This document shows positions 42,615 to 49,354 of a stretch of 64,000 nucleotides of DNA, in pieces. The notes beneath the pieces were generated by a model. It worked only from the letters and a program-made list of their open reading frames with translations, made no database searches and had not been told where the DNA came from. How positions within the stretch are numbered: position 1 is the stretch's first letter; each line of letters starts with the position of its first letter. The position numbers were made by a program, and so were the translations under genes. Location: the NCBI RefSeq assembly GCF_002754195.1, contig NZ_PEEU01000001.1:1674001-1738000 (forward strand), in the 5' to 3' direction. The DNA is from Flavobacterium sp. 9 (GTDB taxonomy: Bacteria > Bacteroidota > Bacteroidia > Flavobacteriales > Flavobacteriaceae).

Positions 42615-43214
42615 ATGCCTAATCAAAAATTAAAAAGAAGTTATCGTAAAACACGCTATATTCTTTATAAAGAAACTCTAATTGATTCCAAAGAACATTT
42701 TTGGTCGTTTATAGGATCATTTGTCGGAATTGGAATCTTGTCTTATCTTGAATCCATTCGTTTTTCCGGAACTGATATTGTTTTTCTAATTGGTTCTTTT
42801 GGAGCATCGAGCGTATTGGTTTACGGAATTATCCAAAGTCCGTTTTCGCAACCCCGAAATTTAATTGGCGGTCACGTGATTTCAGCAATTATTGGGGTTA
42901 CCGTAAACCAATTGGTTCCTGATATTATTTGGTTATCTGCACCTTTGGCGGTTTCGTTATCCATTATTTTTATGCAAATTACCAAAACCCTTCATCCTCC
43001 CGGGGGTGCAACTGCGCTTATTGCTGTTACGGGTTCTGCGCAAATAAAAGATTTAGGTTATATGTATGTGCTTTCTCCGGTTTTAGACGGTGTTCTGATT
43101 CTGTTTATAACGGCATTAATTTTCAATAATATGACTTCAAGCCGAAGTTATCCAAGTCATAGCACTTATCATAAACGTTATCATAAGATTAGAAAAAGAT
43201 TGATTGGGAGATAG
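42615..43214 (+). CDS. HPP family membrane protein
   Basis: The protein has 199 residues with a basic N terminus and about four to five membrane helices. The HPP family signature is present as ITKTLHPPGGATALIAVTG, with GSFGASSVLVYGIIQSPFSQPRNLIGGH before it. HPP proteins transport nitrite in cyanobacteria/chloroplasts; the substrate here is uncertain. The C terminus is very basic and His/Arg-rich (SRSYPSHSTYHKRYHKIRKR). It may form a pair with the ClC gene upstream. Confidence 0.9.
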   Translation: MPNQKLKRSYRKTRYILYKETLIDSKEHFWSFIGSFVGIGILSYLESIRFSGTDIVFLIGSFGASSVLVYGIIQSPFSQPRNLIGGHVISAIIGVTVNQLVPDIIWLSAPLAVSLSIIFMQITKTLHPPGGATALIAVTGSAQIKDLGYMYVLSPVLDGVLILFITALIFNNMTSSRSYPSHSTYHKRYHKIRKRLIGR

Positions 43215-43240
43215 TTTTGACTTTTATAATTCACTCGATT

Positions 43241-43309
43241 GTTGTCATCCTGAGCGGAGTCGAAGGCGCGCCAATTGGAATGGACTTCGACTTCGCTCAG
43301 CCTGACAAC
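43241..43309. repeat. TTGTCATCCTGAGCGGAGTC inverted repeat
   Basis: The left arm GTTGTCATCCTGAGCGGAGT (from 43241) and right arm ACTTCGCTCAGCCTGACAAC (to 43309) form a long imperfect stem with a GGCGCGCC-containing loop. It is a relative of the TGTCATTTCGA elements at 39360 and 51751. No gene lies between 43215 and 43416. Confidence 0.65.
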
Positions 43310-43385
43310 GATTCTACTGAGCCTGGTAAATAAAAATCTTTTCAACAAATCGTAAATCACAATTCGTATTTCGTTTTTTATATTT

Positions 43386-43393
43386 TACCTTTG
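43386..43393 (+). promoter_or_regulatory. -7 element for the pRiA4b ORF-3-like gene
   Basis: TACCTTTG matches TAnnTTTG, 23 bp before the start codon. No standard -33 TTG seen. Confidence 0.4.
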
Positions 43394-43416
43394 ACCTTTC
43401 AATAAAAACAAAGATT

Positions 43417-43956
43417 ATGGTTTATAAATTTAGAGTAATTCTAGACGCCGAAGAAGATATTTTTAGAGACATTGCTATTCTTGAGGAAGATACTCTTGAG
43501 GATTTACACAATGCTATCTTCAACGCTTTTGGTTTTGACGGAATGGAAGTAGCTTCGTTTTATACCTGCGATGAAACTTGGAATCAGGAAGATGAAATTC
43601 CGCTTTTTGATACTGGCGATGTTCCTGGTGAACAACGAACTATGGGCGATTATCCATTATCTTCTATCCTGGATAAAGAAAATACCAAAATCATCTACGT
43701 GTACGATTTCATCAATATGTGGACTTTCTTAGTTGAATTAGCCGCTGTTGAAGATCAAATTGCAGGAGCTCCTTATCCTGAAACTTTATTCTCACACGGA
43801 GAAATGCCTGATGAAGCCATCGAAAAAAACTTTGAAGCAGATATGCACGACGATATCTACGGAGAATTTGAAGATGATCTTGACGAAGACGATCTTGACA
43901 TGTTCGAAGGCGACGATAGCTTTGAAGATTACGGATTTGAGGAAAATTGGAATTAA
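43417..43956 (+). CDS. plasmid pRiA4b ORF-3 family protein
   Basis: The protein has 179 residues. The N-terminal half fits the pRiA4b ORF-3-like fold: YKFRVILDAEEDIFRDIAILEEDTLEDLHNAIFNAFGFDG, then IIYVYDFINMWTFLVEL (the family YxYDfGdxWxh block). The C-terminal 45 residues are extremely acidic (DDLDEDDLDMFEGDDSFEDYG). Despite the name there is no sign of a plasmid or transposon here; chromosomal members are common in Bacteroidota. Function unknown. Confidence 0.88.
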   Translation: MVYKFRVILDAEEDIFRDIAILEEDTLEDLHNAIFNAFGFDGMEVASFYTCDETWNQEDEIPLFDTGDVPGEQRTMGDYPLSSILDKENTKIIYVYDFINMWTFLVELAAVEDQIAGAPYPETLFSHGEMPDEAIEKNFEADMHDDIYGEFEDDLDEDDLDMFEGDDSFEDYGFEENWN

Positions 43957-43959
43957 TTT

Positions 43960-44003
43960 TTTGAGGTTCTTAGGTTCTGAGTTGCTGAGGTTCTAAGTTT
44001 TTA
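43960..44003. repeat. octamer-phased repeat tract
   Basis: Units such as TGAGGTTC, TTAGGTTC, TGAGTTGC, TGAGGTTC, TAAG repeat with an 8-bp period. A complementary tract (TCAGAACC, TTAGCGAC, TCAGAACC, TCAGCAAC) follows the next gene at 44424-44457, so the two could pair around it. Confidence 0.65.
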
Positions 44004-44061
44004 TTTTGAAAGATTTATCTTATTTTTTTATTAATTTTATCAGATTAAATAAAAAATAAAA

Positions 44062-44421
44062 ATGAGTGATTTTCGAAAACTTCTAATCTGGCAGAAATCA
44101 ATGAGCTTGATTACCAAAATCTATTTTTCAACAAACAATTTCCCAAAAGAAGAAATCTTTGGATTAACGTCACAGATAAGACGAAGTTCGGTTTCAATAT
44201 CCAGTAATATTGCCGAAGGATCCGGACGAGAAAGCGATAAAGATTTTTTACGCTTTTTAAATATTTCAGTAGGTTCTTTATTTGAAATGCAAACTCAATT
44301 AGAAATTGCAAAAAATATAACCTATCTTAACGAACAAGAATTTAATAATTTATATGAGGATAATCGTGAAGTAGAGAGAATGTTAGTTTCGTTTATTAAG
44401 AAAATAAAAAACAGAAACTAA
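44062..44421 (+). CDS. four-helix bundle protein (23S rRNA intervening-sequence protein family)
   Basis: The protein has 119 residues and matches the S23/IVP four-helix bundle family: FRKLLIWQKSMSLITKIYFSTNNFPKEEIFGLTSQIRRSSVSISSNIAEGSGR and FLNISVGSLFEMQTQLEIAKNI are signature blocks. Members occur inside 23S rRNA intervening sequences in some bacteria and also as free chromosomal genes, as here; no rRNA is nearby. It is bracketed by complementary octamer repeats at 43960-44003 and 44424-44457. The cellular role is unknown. Confidence 0.9.
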   Translation: MSDFRKLLIWQKSMSLITKIYFSTNNFPKEEIFGLTSQIRRSSVSISSNIAEGSGRESDKDFLRFLNISVGSLFEMQTQLEIAKNITYLNEQEFNNLYEDNREVERMLVSFIKKIKNRN

Positions 44422-44464
44422 AACCTCAGAACCTTAGCGACTCAGAACCTCAGCAACTTTAAAT

Positions 44465-45523
44465 ATGATCAACTTATTCAACACCCACATCGAGACGCTT
44501 GCGATACACCGCGTAGGAAACAAGAGCAGAAACGAAGCGATTTTTTTATCGGAACAACCATTTAATCTAAATGATGAAATTGTGCCTTTGATAAAAGAAT
44601 ACTTTTTTAAACCTTTTAGAGAGAAAGAAGAAAACTATTATCAGTTTGCGCACGAAGTCGATTTGGATTATAACGACATGTTTAAGTATGCTACTGAGAT
44701 TTTTAATAATCCTGGGAACTTACAGGAGGTTTCAAAAAGAATCACTACGCATTTATTCGAGCAATCAAATCATCCGCACATTAAAAACGGAGAGGTTTAT
44801 GTAACTTATTTAACAAATCTAAGTATTGACAATAATGTTGTTGACGCTATCGGAATTTTTAAAAGTGAGTTACAAGCCGACTTTTTACAATTTGAAGAAA
44901 AAAACAGTAATCTTGAAATGATCTTGCAACAAGGTATCAACTTAAGCAAATTAGATAAAGGCTGTTTGATTTTTAATTATAAAAAAGAAGAAGGATATAA
45001 AATCCTAACCGTAGACAGTAACCGTTATGACGCGCGTTATTGGTTAGAGCACTTTTTATCAGTTGACGCTTTTGAAGATGAAAACTTCATCACTAAAAAA
45101 TACTTGAAATTCTGTCAAAACTTCGCAAAAGATGTTGTTTTACCAGCAGAAGACAAAAAAGAAGAAGTAATGTTCATGAACCGTTCTGTGAATTATTTCG
45201 CTAAGAACGACCAGTTTGAAGAGCAGAATTTCTTAAATGAAGTATTAGACAATCCAGACTTAATTCCTGAATTCAAAAACTATAAAGTTGATAAAGGAGA
45301 AAAATACAGCATCGAAGATGTAACCTCATTCCCTATTGCAAACGCAGCAGTTTCTGACGCAAGAAAATCGATTAAAAACGTTATTAATCTTGATACTCAT
45401 ATTCAGATTAAAATGGATTTTATCAACCCTGAAAGTGCAGAAAAATTTGTTGAAAAAGGCTGGGATGAAGAAAAACAAATGTATTACTACTTAGTTTACT
45501 TCAATAAAGAAGAAAAAAGCTAA
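44465..45523 (+). CDS. nucleoid-associated protein, YejK/NdpA-like
   Basis: The protein has 352 residues in the family of 37-kDa nucleoid-associated proteins. It starts MINLFNTHIETLAIHRVGNKSRNEAIFLSEQPF, a typical opening for the Bacteroidota branch. It also contains YNDMFKYATEIFNNPGNLQEVSKRITTHLFEQSNHPHIKNGEVYVTYL. The C-terminal half has KMDFINPESAEKFVEKGWDEEKQMYYYLVYF. It probably binds chromosomal DNA. It stands alone and ends at a strong terminator. Confidence 0.85.
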   Translation: MINLFNTHIETLAIHRVGNKSRNEAIFLSEQPFNLNDEIVPLIKEYFFKPFREKEENYYQFAHEVDLDYNDMFKYATEIFNNPGNLQEVSKRITTHLFEQSNHPHIKNGEVYVTYLTNLSIDNNVVDAIGIFKSELQADFLQFEEKNSNLEMILQQGINLSKLDKGCLIFNYKKEEGYKILTVDSNRYDARYWLEHFLSVDAFEDENFITKKYLKFCQNFAKDVVLPAEDKKEEVMFMNRSVNYFAKNDQFEEQNFLNEVLDNPDLIPEFKNYKVDKGEKYSIEDVTSFPIANAAVSDARKSIKNVINLDTHIQIKMDFINPESAEKFVEKGWDEEKQMYYYLVYFNKEEKS

Positions 45524-45555
45524 GAGTTATTCATTTTCTATTACTTACTTAAAAC

Positions 45556-45600
45556 AAAAAACGGCAACTACATTTATTTGTAATTGCCGTTTTTTTATTG
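45556..45600 (+). terminator. terminator after the nucleoid-associated protein gene
   Basis: AAAAAACGGCAACTACA (45556-45572) pairs with TGTAATTGCCGTTTTTTT (45579-45597), with one mismatch, and is followed by T-rich sequence. Confidence 0.88.
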
Positions 45601-45822
45601 CTCTCAAATATTAGAATTTCAATCTAAAAAATCAATTTCAATCGCTTTTCTTAAAATATACAACCAGAATTTTTCTGTTTTTCTAATTTCTTCTTCATTA
45701 ATTCATAAGTATTTAGCTATATTTTTAAAATTATTATTTCAAAAATATAAGAATAAACTTATTTTCTAAGATTATTATGCTTTAATTTGCGACAATTATT
45801 ATCGTAATTATCTATAAAGAAA
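45601..45822. other. AT-rich gap without a gene
   Basis: The gap between the terminator and the oxidoreductase gene is very AT-rich. A short open frame at 45584-45769 starts in the terminator and encodes low-complexity sequence, so it is not called. No clear TAnnTTTG promoter is seen; TTTAATTTGCG near 45782 is one base off. Confidence 0.5.
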
Positions 45823-47049
45823 ATGAAAAAACAATTATTAATTATCGGCGGAGGATTCGCAGGTTTTTGGAGCGCTTTAAGCGCTATTAGACAAAGTCGT
45901 GAATTACAAAAGGAAAATGAACTTGAGATGACTTTGGTGAATATGGATGAATATCTAACAATTCGTCCAAGATTATATGAAGTTTCATTAGAAGGATTAA
46001 GAGTTGAGCTAAAAAAATATTTCAAACCATTGAATATTAAATTCATCATTGGTAAAGCAGAAATTATCAATCCGGAACAAAATCTGGTAACGGTTGCGAC
46101 CAATCACGGTTCAAGAATTGTGAACTACGATTATCTAATTTTATCATCAGGAAGTGTTTTGAAAGCAATAAACATTCCTGGAATCGAAAACACTTTTAAT
46201 GTAGACACATTCAATGGTGCTCAAAGACTTGAAGATCATTTAGTGCAATTGGCAAGTAAAAATTTTGAGGGTGATGGCGCTACAACTTTTGTCATTGCCG
46301 GAAGCGGATTAACAGGTCTTGAAGTTGTTACTGTTATAAAAGAAAAAGCTTTGAAAATATTAGGCGAACATGGTCAAGATCCAATTGACTTTAAAGTTGT
46401 ACTTATTGAAAAAGCGGATAAAGTAGGAAACTATTATTCAACTGAAGCACAGGATTACGTTATAAAAACTTTAGAAACGAAAAACGTTACTGTTGTAACG
46501 GGCGTTTCATTGGCAGGTGTAAATTCCAAAGGCGCAACCTTAAGTGATGGTACATTTATTCCTTCGCAAACGGTTATTTCGACTGTTGGATTAGTCGCAA
46601 GTTCGCTTTGCAATTTCTTTAAAGGAGAAAAAGATAAACTGGGACGTCTTCATGTAAATAAATATCTTCAATTAGAAGAATATGAGAATGTTATTGCAGC
46701 CGGAGATGTTGCAAATATTCCTACTGACGATAAAGGCAATAGTTCACTTATGGCTTGCCAGTTCTCAATGTTCTTAGGTAAATGGGCTGGACATAATGCT
46801 GTTAACAGCTTGTTTTCGCAACCATTAAAACCTTACAATTACACAGATTATGTAACCTGCGTTGATTTAGGTCAGGAAGATGGTATGCTAACAACCGGAT
46901 GGGAACGTACATTAGCTTTTAGCGGAATTGAAGGAAAGAATATAAAAATGGAAGTTACTACAAAACTAATCTATCCGGCAGACGACGTTGAAACTGCACT
47001 GACAGATTCTTATCCAGAAGTTCCAAATGTTAGCCAAAACGCTGTTTAA
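45823..47049 (+). CDS. NDH-2-like FAD-dependent NAD(P)H oxidoreductase
   Basis: A pyridine nucleotide-disulfide oxidoreductase family protein of 408 residues. The FAD motif is KQLLIIGGGFAGFWSALSA (about 3-21), and the NAD(P)H-binding motif is TTFVIAGSGLTGLEVV. The FAD-ribityl motif is ENVIAAGDVANIPTDDKG. It resembles type II NADH dehydrogenases or ferredoxin/quinone reductases of Bacteroidota, and probably acts at the inner membrane. It is followed 35 bp later by an Rrf2 regulator, so its expression may respond to redox or Fe-S status. Confidence 0.87.
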   Translation: MKKQLLIIGGGFAGFWSALSAIRQSRELQKENELEMTLVNMDEYLTIRPRLYEVSLEGLRVELKKYFKPLNIKFIIGKAEIINPEQNLVTVATNHGSRIVNYDYLILSSGSVLKAINIPGIENTFNVDTFNGAQRLEDHLVQLASKNFEGDGATTFVIAGSGLTGLEVVTVIKEKALKILGEHGQDPIDFKVVLIEKADKVGNYYSTEAQDYVIKTLETKNVTVVTGVSLAGVNSKGATLSDGTFIPSQTVISTVGLVASSLCNFFKGEKDKLGRLHVNKYLQLEEYENVIAAGDVANIPTDDKGNSSLMACQFSMFLGKWAGHNAVNSLFSQPLKPYNYTDYVTCVDLGQEDGMLTTGWERTLAFSGIEGKNIKMEVTTKLIYPADDVETALTDSYPEVPNVSQNAV

Positions 47050-47084
47050 ATTACAATTTTCATGAAACTGACTAAATCATTACT

Positions 47085-47594
47085 ATGCCAACTTTAGGAA
47101 AAAATGTAGAATATGCGATACATTCGTTAGTGTATTTAATAGATAACCCTGAAGACAGCACAATTACGGTGCGTGATTTGGCAAATTTTCAAAATATATC
47201 CGAAACTTATCTCGCCAAAGCTTTTACCAAACTGAAAAAAGCGGGAATATTAAAGTCAAATATTGGTGTGAAAGGCGGTTACAAGCTGGCGCGTTCGTCT
47301 ACTGAAATCACATTTTTAGATATCGTTCTTGCTGTTGAAGGAGAAATTTCGTTTTTTGAATGCCATAAAATCAGAGACAATTGTGTCTTGCTGGATAAGT
47401 CAGAACTTCCCTGGAAAAAAGATAGCTATTGTGCAATACATATGGTAATGATTGAGACTGAAAATAAAATCAAGGATTCCTTAAGAGAAAAAAATCTTCA
47501 ATGGGTTCATGATACGATTCGAAAACAGTACGGGCAGAAAATGATTGATAAAACGCAAGATTGGTTTCAGTCGAATGTTTTTAGTACAAAGTAG
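47085..47594 (+). CDS. Rrf2 family transcriptional regulator
   Basis: The protein has 169 residues. The winged helix reads VEYAIHSLVYLIDN...ISETYLAKAFTKLKKAGILKSNIGVKGGYKLARSSTEITFLDIVLAVEG, as in Rrf2/NsrR/IscR. Three cysteines lie in FFECHKIRDNC...DSYCAIHM, the region that holds an Fe-S cluster in several members, so redox or NO sensing is possible. It is 35 bp after the NDH-2-like gene; the two are probably co-transcribed and functionally linked. Confidence 0.9.
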   Translation: MPTLGKNVEYAIHSLVYLIDNPEDSTITVRDLANFQNISETYLAKAFTKLKKAGILKSNIGVKGGYKLARSSTEITFLDIVLAVEGEISFFECHKIRDNCVLLDKSELPWKKDSYCAIHMVMIETENKIKDSLREKNLQWVHDTIRKQYGQKMIDKTQDWFQSNVFSTK

Positions 47595-47657
47595 ATTATT
47601 CATTTAAGTACTATTTCAGACTTATAGGATTACTTTGAAAATAGTACCGTTAAAAAC

Positions 47658-47695
47658 AAAAAATCCCATTCGTCATAACGAATGGGATTTTTTAT
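47658..47695. terminator. bidirectional terminator between the Rrf2 and TetR genes
   Basis: AAAAAATCCCATTCGT (47658-47673) pairs perfectly with ACGAATGGGATTTTTT (47678-47693); loop CATA. A run on one side and T run on the other allow use by both convergent genes. Confidence 0.9.
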
Positions 47696-47716
47696 ATTCT
47701 TATCTTAATTAGCTTT

Positions 47717-48298
47717 TTAGAGCACAGAAAACATTGCTTTTACGATATCATCGTAGACTTGTTTGTCTCTTTCGCCGGTTCTTGCTAAAACTCTGATTCC
47801 GGAGTAATTATTAAAAATAAATCTTGCTAAAACTCTTGCATCAATAGTTTTGGAAATGTGACCTTGATCCTGCCCTTTCTTAACTGCGTTTGTAAAAACT
47901 TCTTCCATTATCTGGCTGTTATTTTTTACAATTTTGGCAATTTCTTCATCATGCATCGCCAATTCTACAGAAGAATTTACCATAAAACATCCTTTTGTAA
48001 TTCGGTCTTCAAGACTTTCTATAACGGCTTGTTTAAAAATATCACGTAAAGTCTCTTTTATATTTTCCGATTCATCGAAAAGTTTTACGATTTGATCTTG
48101 AGCATTTTTCTGATAACGTTGTAAAGATTGCGCAAAAAGCTTCTGCTTATCGCCAAAAGTATCATACAAACTAGAACGGCTTAAACCTAAATGTGTCACT
48201 AAATCCTGAGCGGATGTCCCGTTGTAACCTTTGTGCCAAAAAATTTCGATCGCTTTATCCAAAGCCTGATCTTCATTAAATTCTTTTGTTCTAGCCAT
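47717..48298 (-). CDS. TetR/AcrR family transcriptional regulator
   Basis: The protein has 193 residues. The helix-turn-helix is FWHKGYNGTSAQDLVTHLGLSRSSLYDTFGDKQKLFAQSL, typical of the AcrR/YxaF-like branch that controls reductases and dehydrogenases. The C-terminal domain has a Cys in TKGCFMVNSSVELAMHD, a common block in this branch. Its own upstream region (48338-48353) and that of the SDR gene (49182-49197) share the palindrome ACGGAAYRATCGTTCC, so it probably represses both. Confidence 0.9.
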   Translation of the reverse strand: MARTKEFNEDQALDKAIEIFWHKGYNGTSAQDLVTHLGLSRSSLYDTFGDKQKLFAQSLQRYQKNAQDQIVKLFDESENIKETLRDIFKQAVIESLEDRITKGCFMVNSSVELAMHDEEIAKIVKNNSQIMEEVFTNAVKKGQDQGHISKTIDARVLARFIFNNYSGIRVLARTGERDKQVYDDIVKAMFSVL

Positions 48299-48323
48299 GA
48301 TTTCTACTATTCAATTAATATTA

Positions 48324-48353
48324 CAAAGGTATAAAAAACGGAACAATCGTTCC
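48324..48353 (-). promoter_or_regulatory. TetR promoter and operator
   Basis: On the minus strand a -7 element TACCTTTG (48331-48324) is followed upstream by the palindrome GGAAC-AATC-GTTCC (48340-48353). The block ACGGAACAATCGTTCC equals the operator before the SDR gene at 14 of 16 bases. Confidence 0.7.
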
Positions 48354-48372
48354 TGAATTTCAGTAAAAAAAA

Positions 48373-49125
48373 TTAAACTACTGCATTAACAGTAAGTCCG
48401 CCATCAACTACAATTTCAGTTCCTGTGATAAATGATGCATCATCTGAAGCAAGGAAACTAACTGTTTTTGCAATTTCTGAAGCTTGACCAAAACGTTTCA
48501 ATAATATTTTTTCTCCTAAAACTGCTCCAAAACCTTCTACTTCTGCTTTTTCTAAACCTAATTTTCCATAAAGCGGAGTTTCAACAGGACCAGGAGAAAC
48601 TGCATTTACTCTGATTTTTCTTGGAGCTAATTCTGTAGCAAATACTCTGTTTAAAGATAATACCGCTGCTTTGCTTGCTGCATAAACACTAGAATTTGGC
48701 ATACCAACATGTGCATTGATTGAAGTATTAAAAATAATAGAACCTCCATCATTTAAGATTGGTAATACTTTTTGAACAGTAAAATAAACTCCTTTTACGT
48801 TTACATTCATAATGCTGTCATAATGTTCTTCTGAAGCTGAATCTACGGGAGCGAAAGAAGCTGTTCCGGCATTTAAGAATACAATATCAACTTTTCCGAA
48901 TTGTGTTTTTACTTGTTCTACTAAACTATCAATAGATTTTAAATCTGATTGATCTGCAACAATTCCGGTTACGTTCAATTCTTTTTCGGCTTGAGCCAAA
49001 GCTTCTTTGTTTCTTCCTGTTACAATTACTTTTGCACCTTTTGCTACTAAATCAGCTGCAGCTGCATACCCAATACCACTATTTCCACCAGTTACAATAG
49101 CTACTTTGTTTTCTAAATTTTTCAT
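48373..49125 (-). CDS. SDR family oxidoreductase
   Basis: A classical short-chain dehydrogenase/reductase of 250 residues. The cofactor motif is VAIVTGGNSGIGYAAA (TGxxxGxG), NAG appears in VFLNAGTASFAPV, the catalytic Ser in IIFNTSINAHVG, and YAASK carries the Tyr and Lys. The C-terminal FLASDDASFITGTEIVVDGGLTVNA is typical of the FabG-like group. Substrate unknown. It is transcribed toward the TetR gene, 74 bp away, and shares its operator sequence. Confidence 0.93.
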   Translation of the reverse strand: MKNLENKVAIVTGGNSGIGYAAAADLVAKGAKVIVTGRNKEALAQAEKELNVTGIVADQSDLKSIDSLVEQVKTQFGKVDIVFLNAGTASFAPVDSASEEHYDSIMNVNVKGVYFTVQKVLPILNDGGSIIFNTSINAHVGMPNSSVYAASKAAVLSLNRVFATELAPRKIRVNAVSPGPVETPLYGKLGLEKAEVEGFGAVLGEKILLKRFGQASEIAKTVSFLASDDASFITGTEIVVDGGLTVNAVV

Positions 49126-49168
49126 TTTGTTTATTTATTAAGTTATTGATTATTCAATTATTATGGTA

Positions 49169-49205
49169 CAAAGATATAATAACGGAATGATCGTTCCGTT
49201 ATTAT
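49169..49205 (-). promoter_or_regulatory. SDR gene promoter and TetR operator
   Basis: The minus strand reads TATCTTTG (49176-49169), a TAnnTTTG element. Abutting it is a long palindrome with 12-bp arms, ATAATAACGGAA (49176-49187) and TTCCGTTATTAT (49194-49205), around the centre TGATCG. Its core recurs before the TetR gene. Confidence 0.75.
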
Positions 49206-49301
49206 TAATGTTAAAATTTAGTTAAATTAAAAATTCACTTTCAAACCTTCCTGTTTACAAGGGTTTATATCTATACTATTATAAAGGAAACAAATAATAA
49301 A

Positions 49302-49334
49302 TTGGCTAACATTCTTAATATTTGCTTAATTTTG
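49302..49334 (+). promoter_or_regulatory. promoter of the GAF-domain gene
   Basis: TTG (49302-49304), a 22-bp spacer, and TAATTTTG (49327-49334) match the Bacteroidota consensus. The start codon follows 20 bp later. Confidence 0.65.
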
Positions 49335-49354
49335 CATCTCTAAACTATACACAG

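Noticed and set aside
43417..43956. Evidence of plasmid or transposon origin from the pRiA4b name
   Set aside because: The family name is historical; there are no mobility genes, terminal repeats or composition change around it.
44062..44421. 23S rRNA intervening sequence
   Set aside because: The gene belongs to that protein family, but no rRNA sequence is present around it.
45584..45769. 61-codon open frame in the gap after the nucleoid-associated gene
   Set aside because: It starts within the terminator T tract and encodes low-complexity Phe/Ile/Lys sequence with no domain.
49322..49354. Upstream TTG start for the GAF protein
   Set aside because: It overlaps the -7 element of a good promoter; the ATG at 49355 is preferred.
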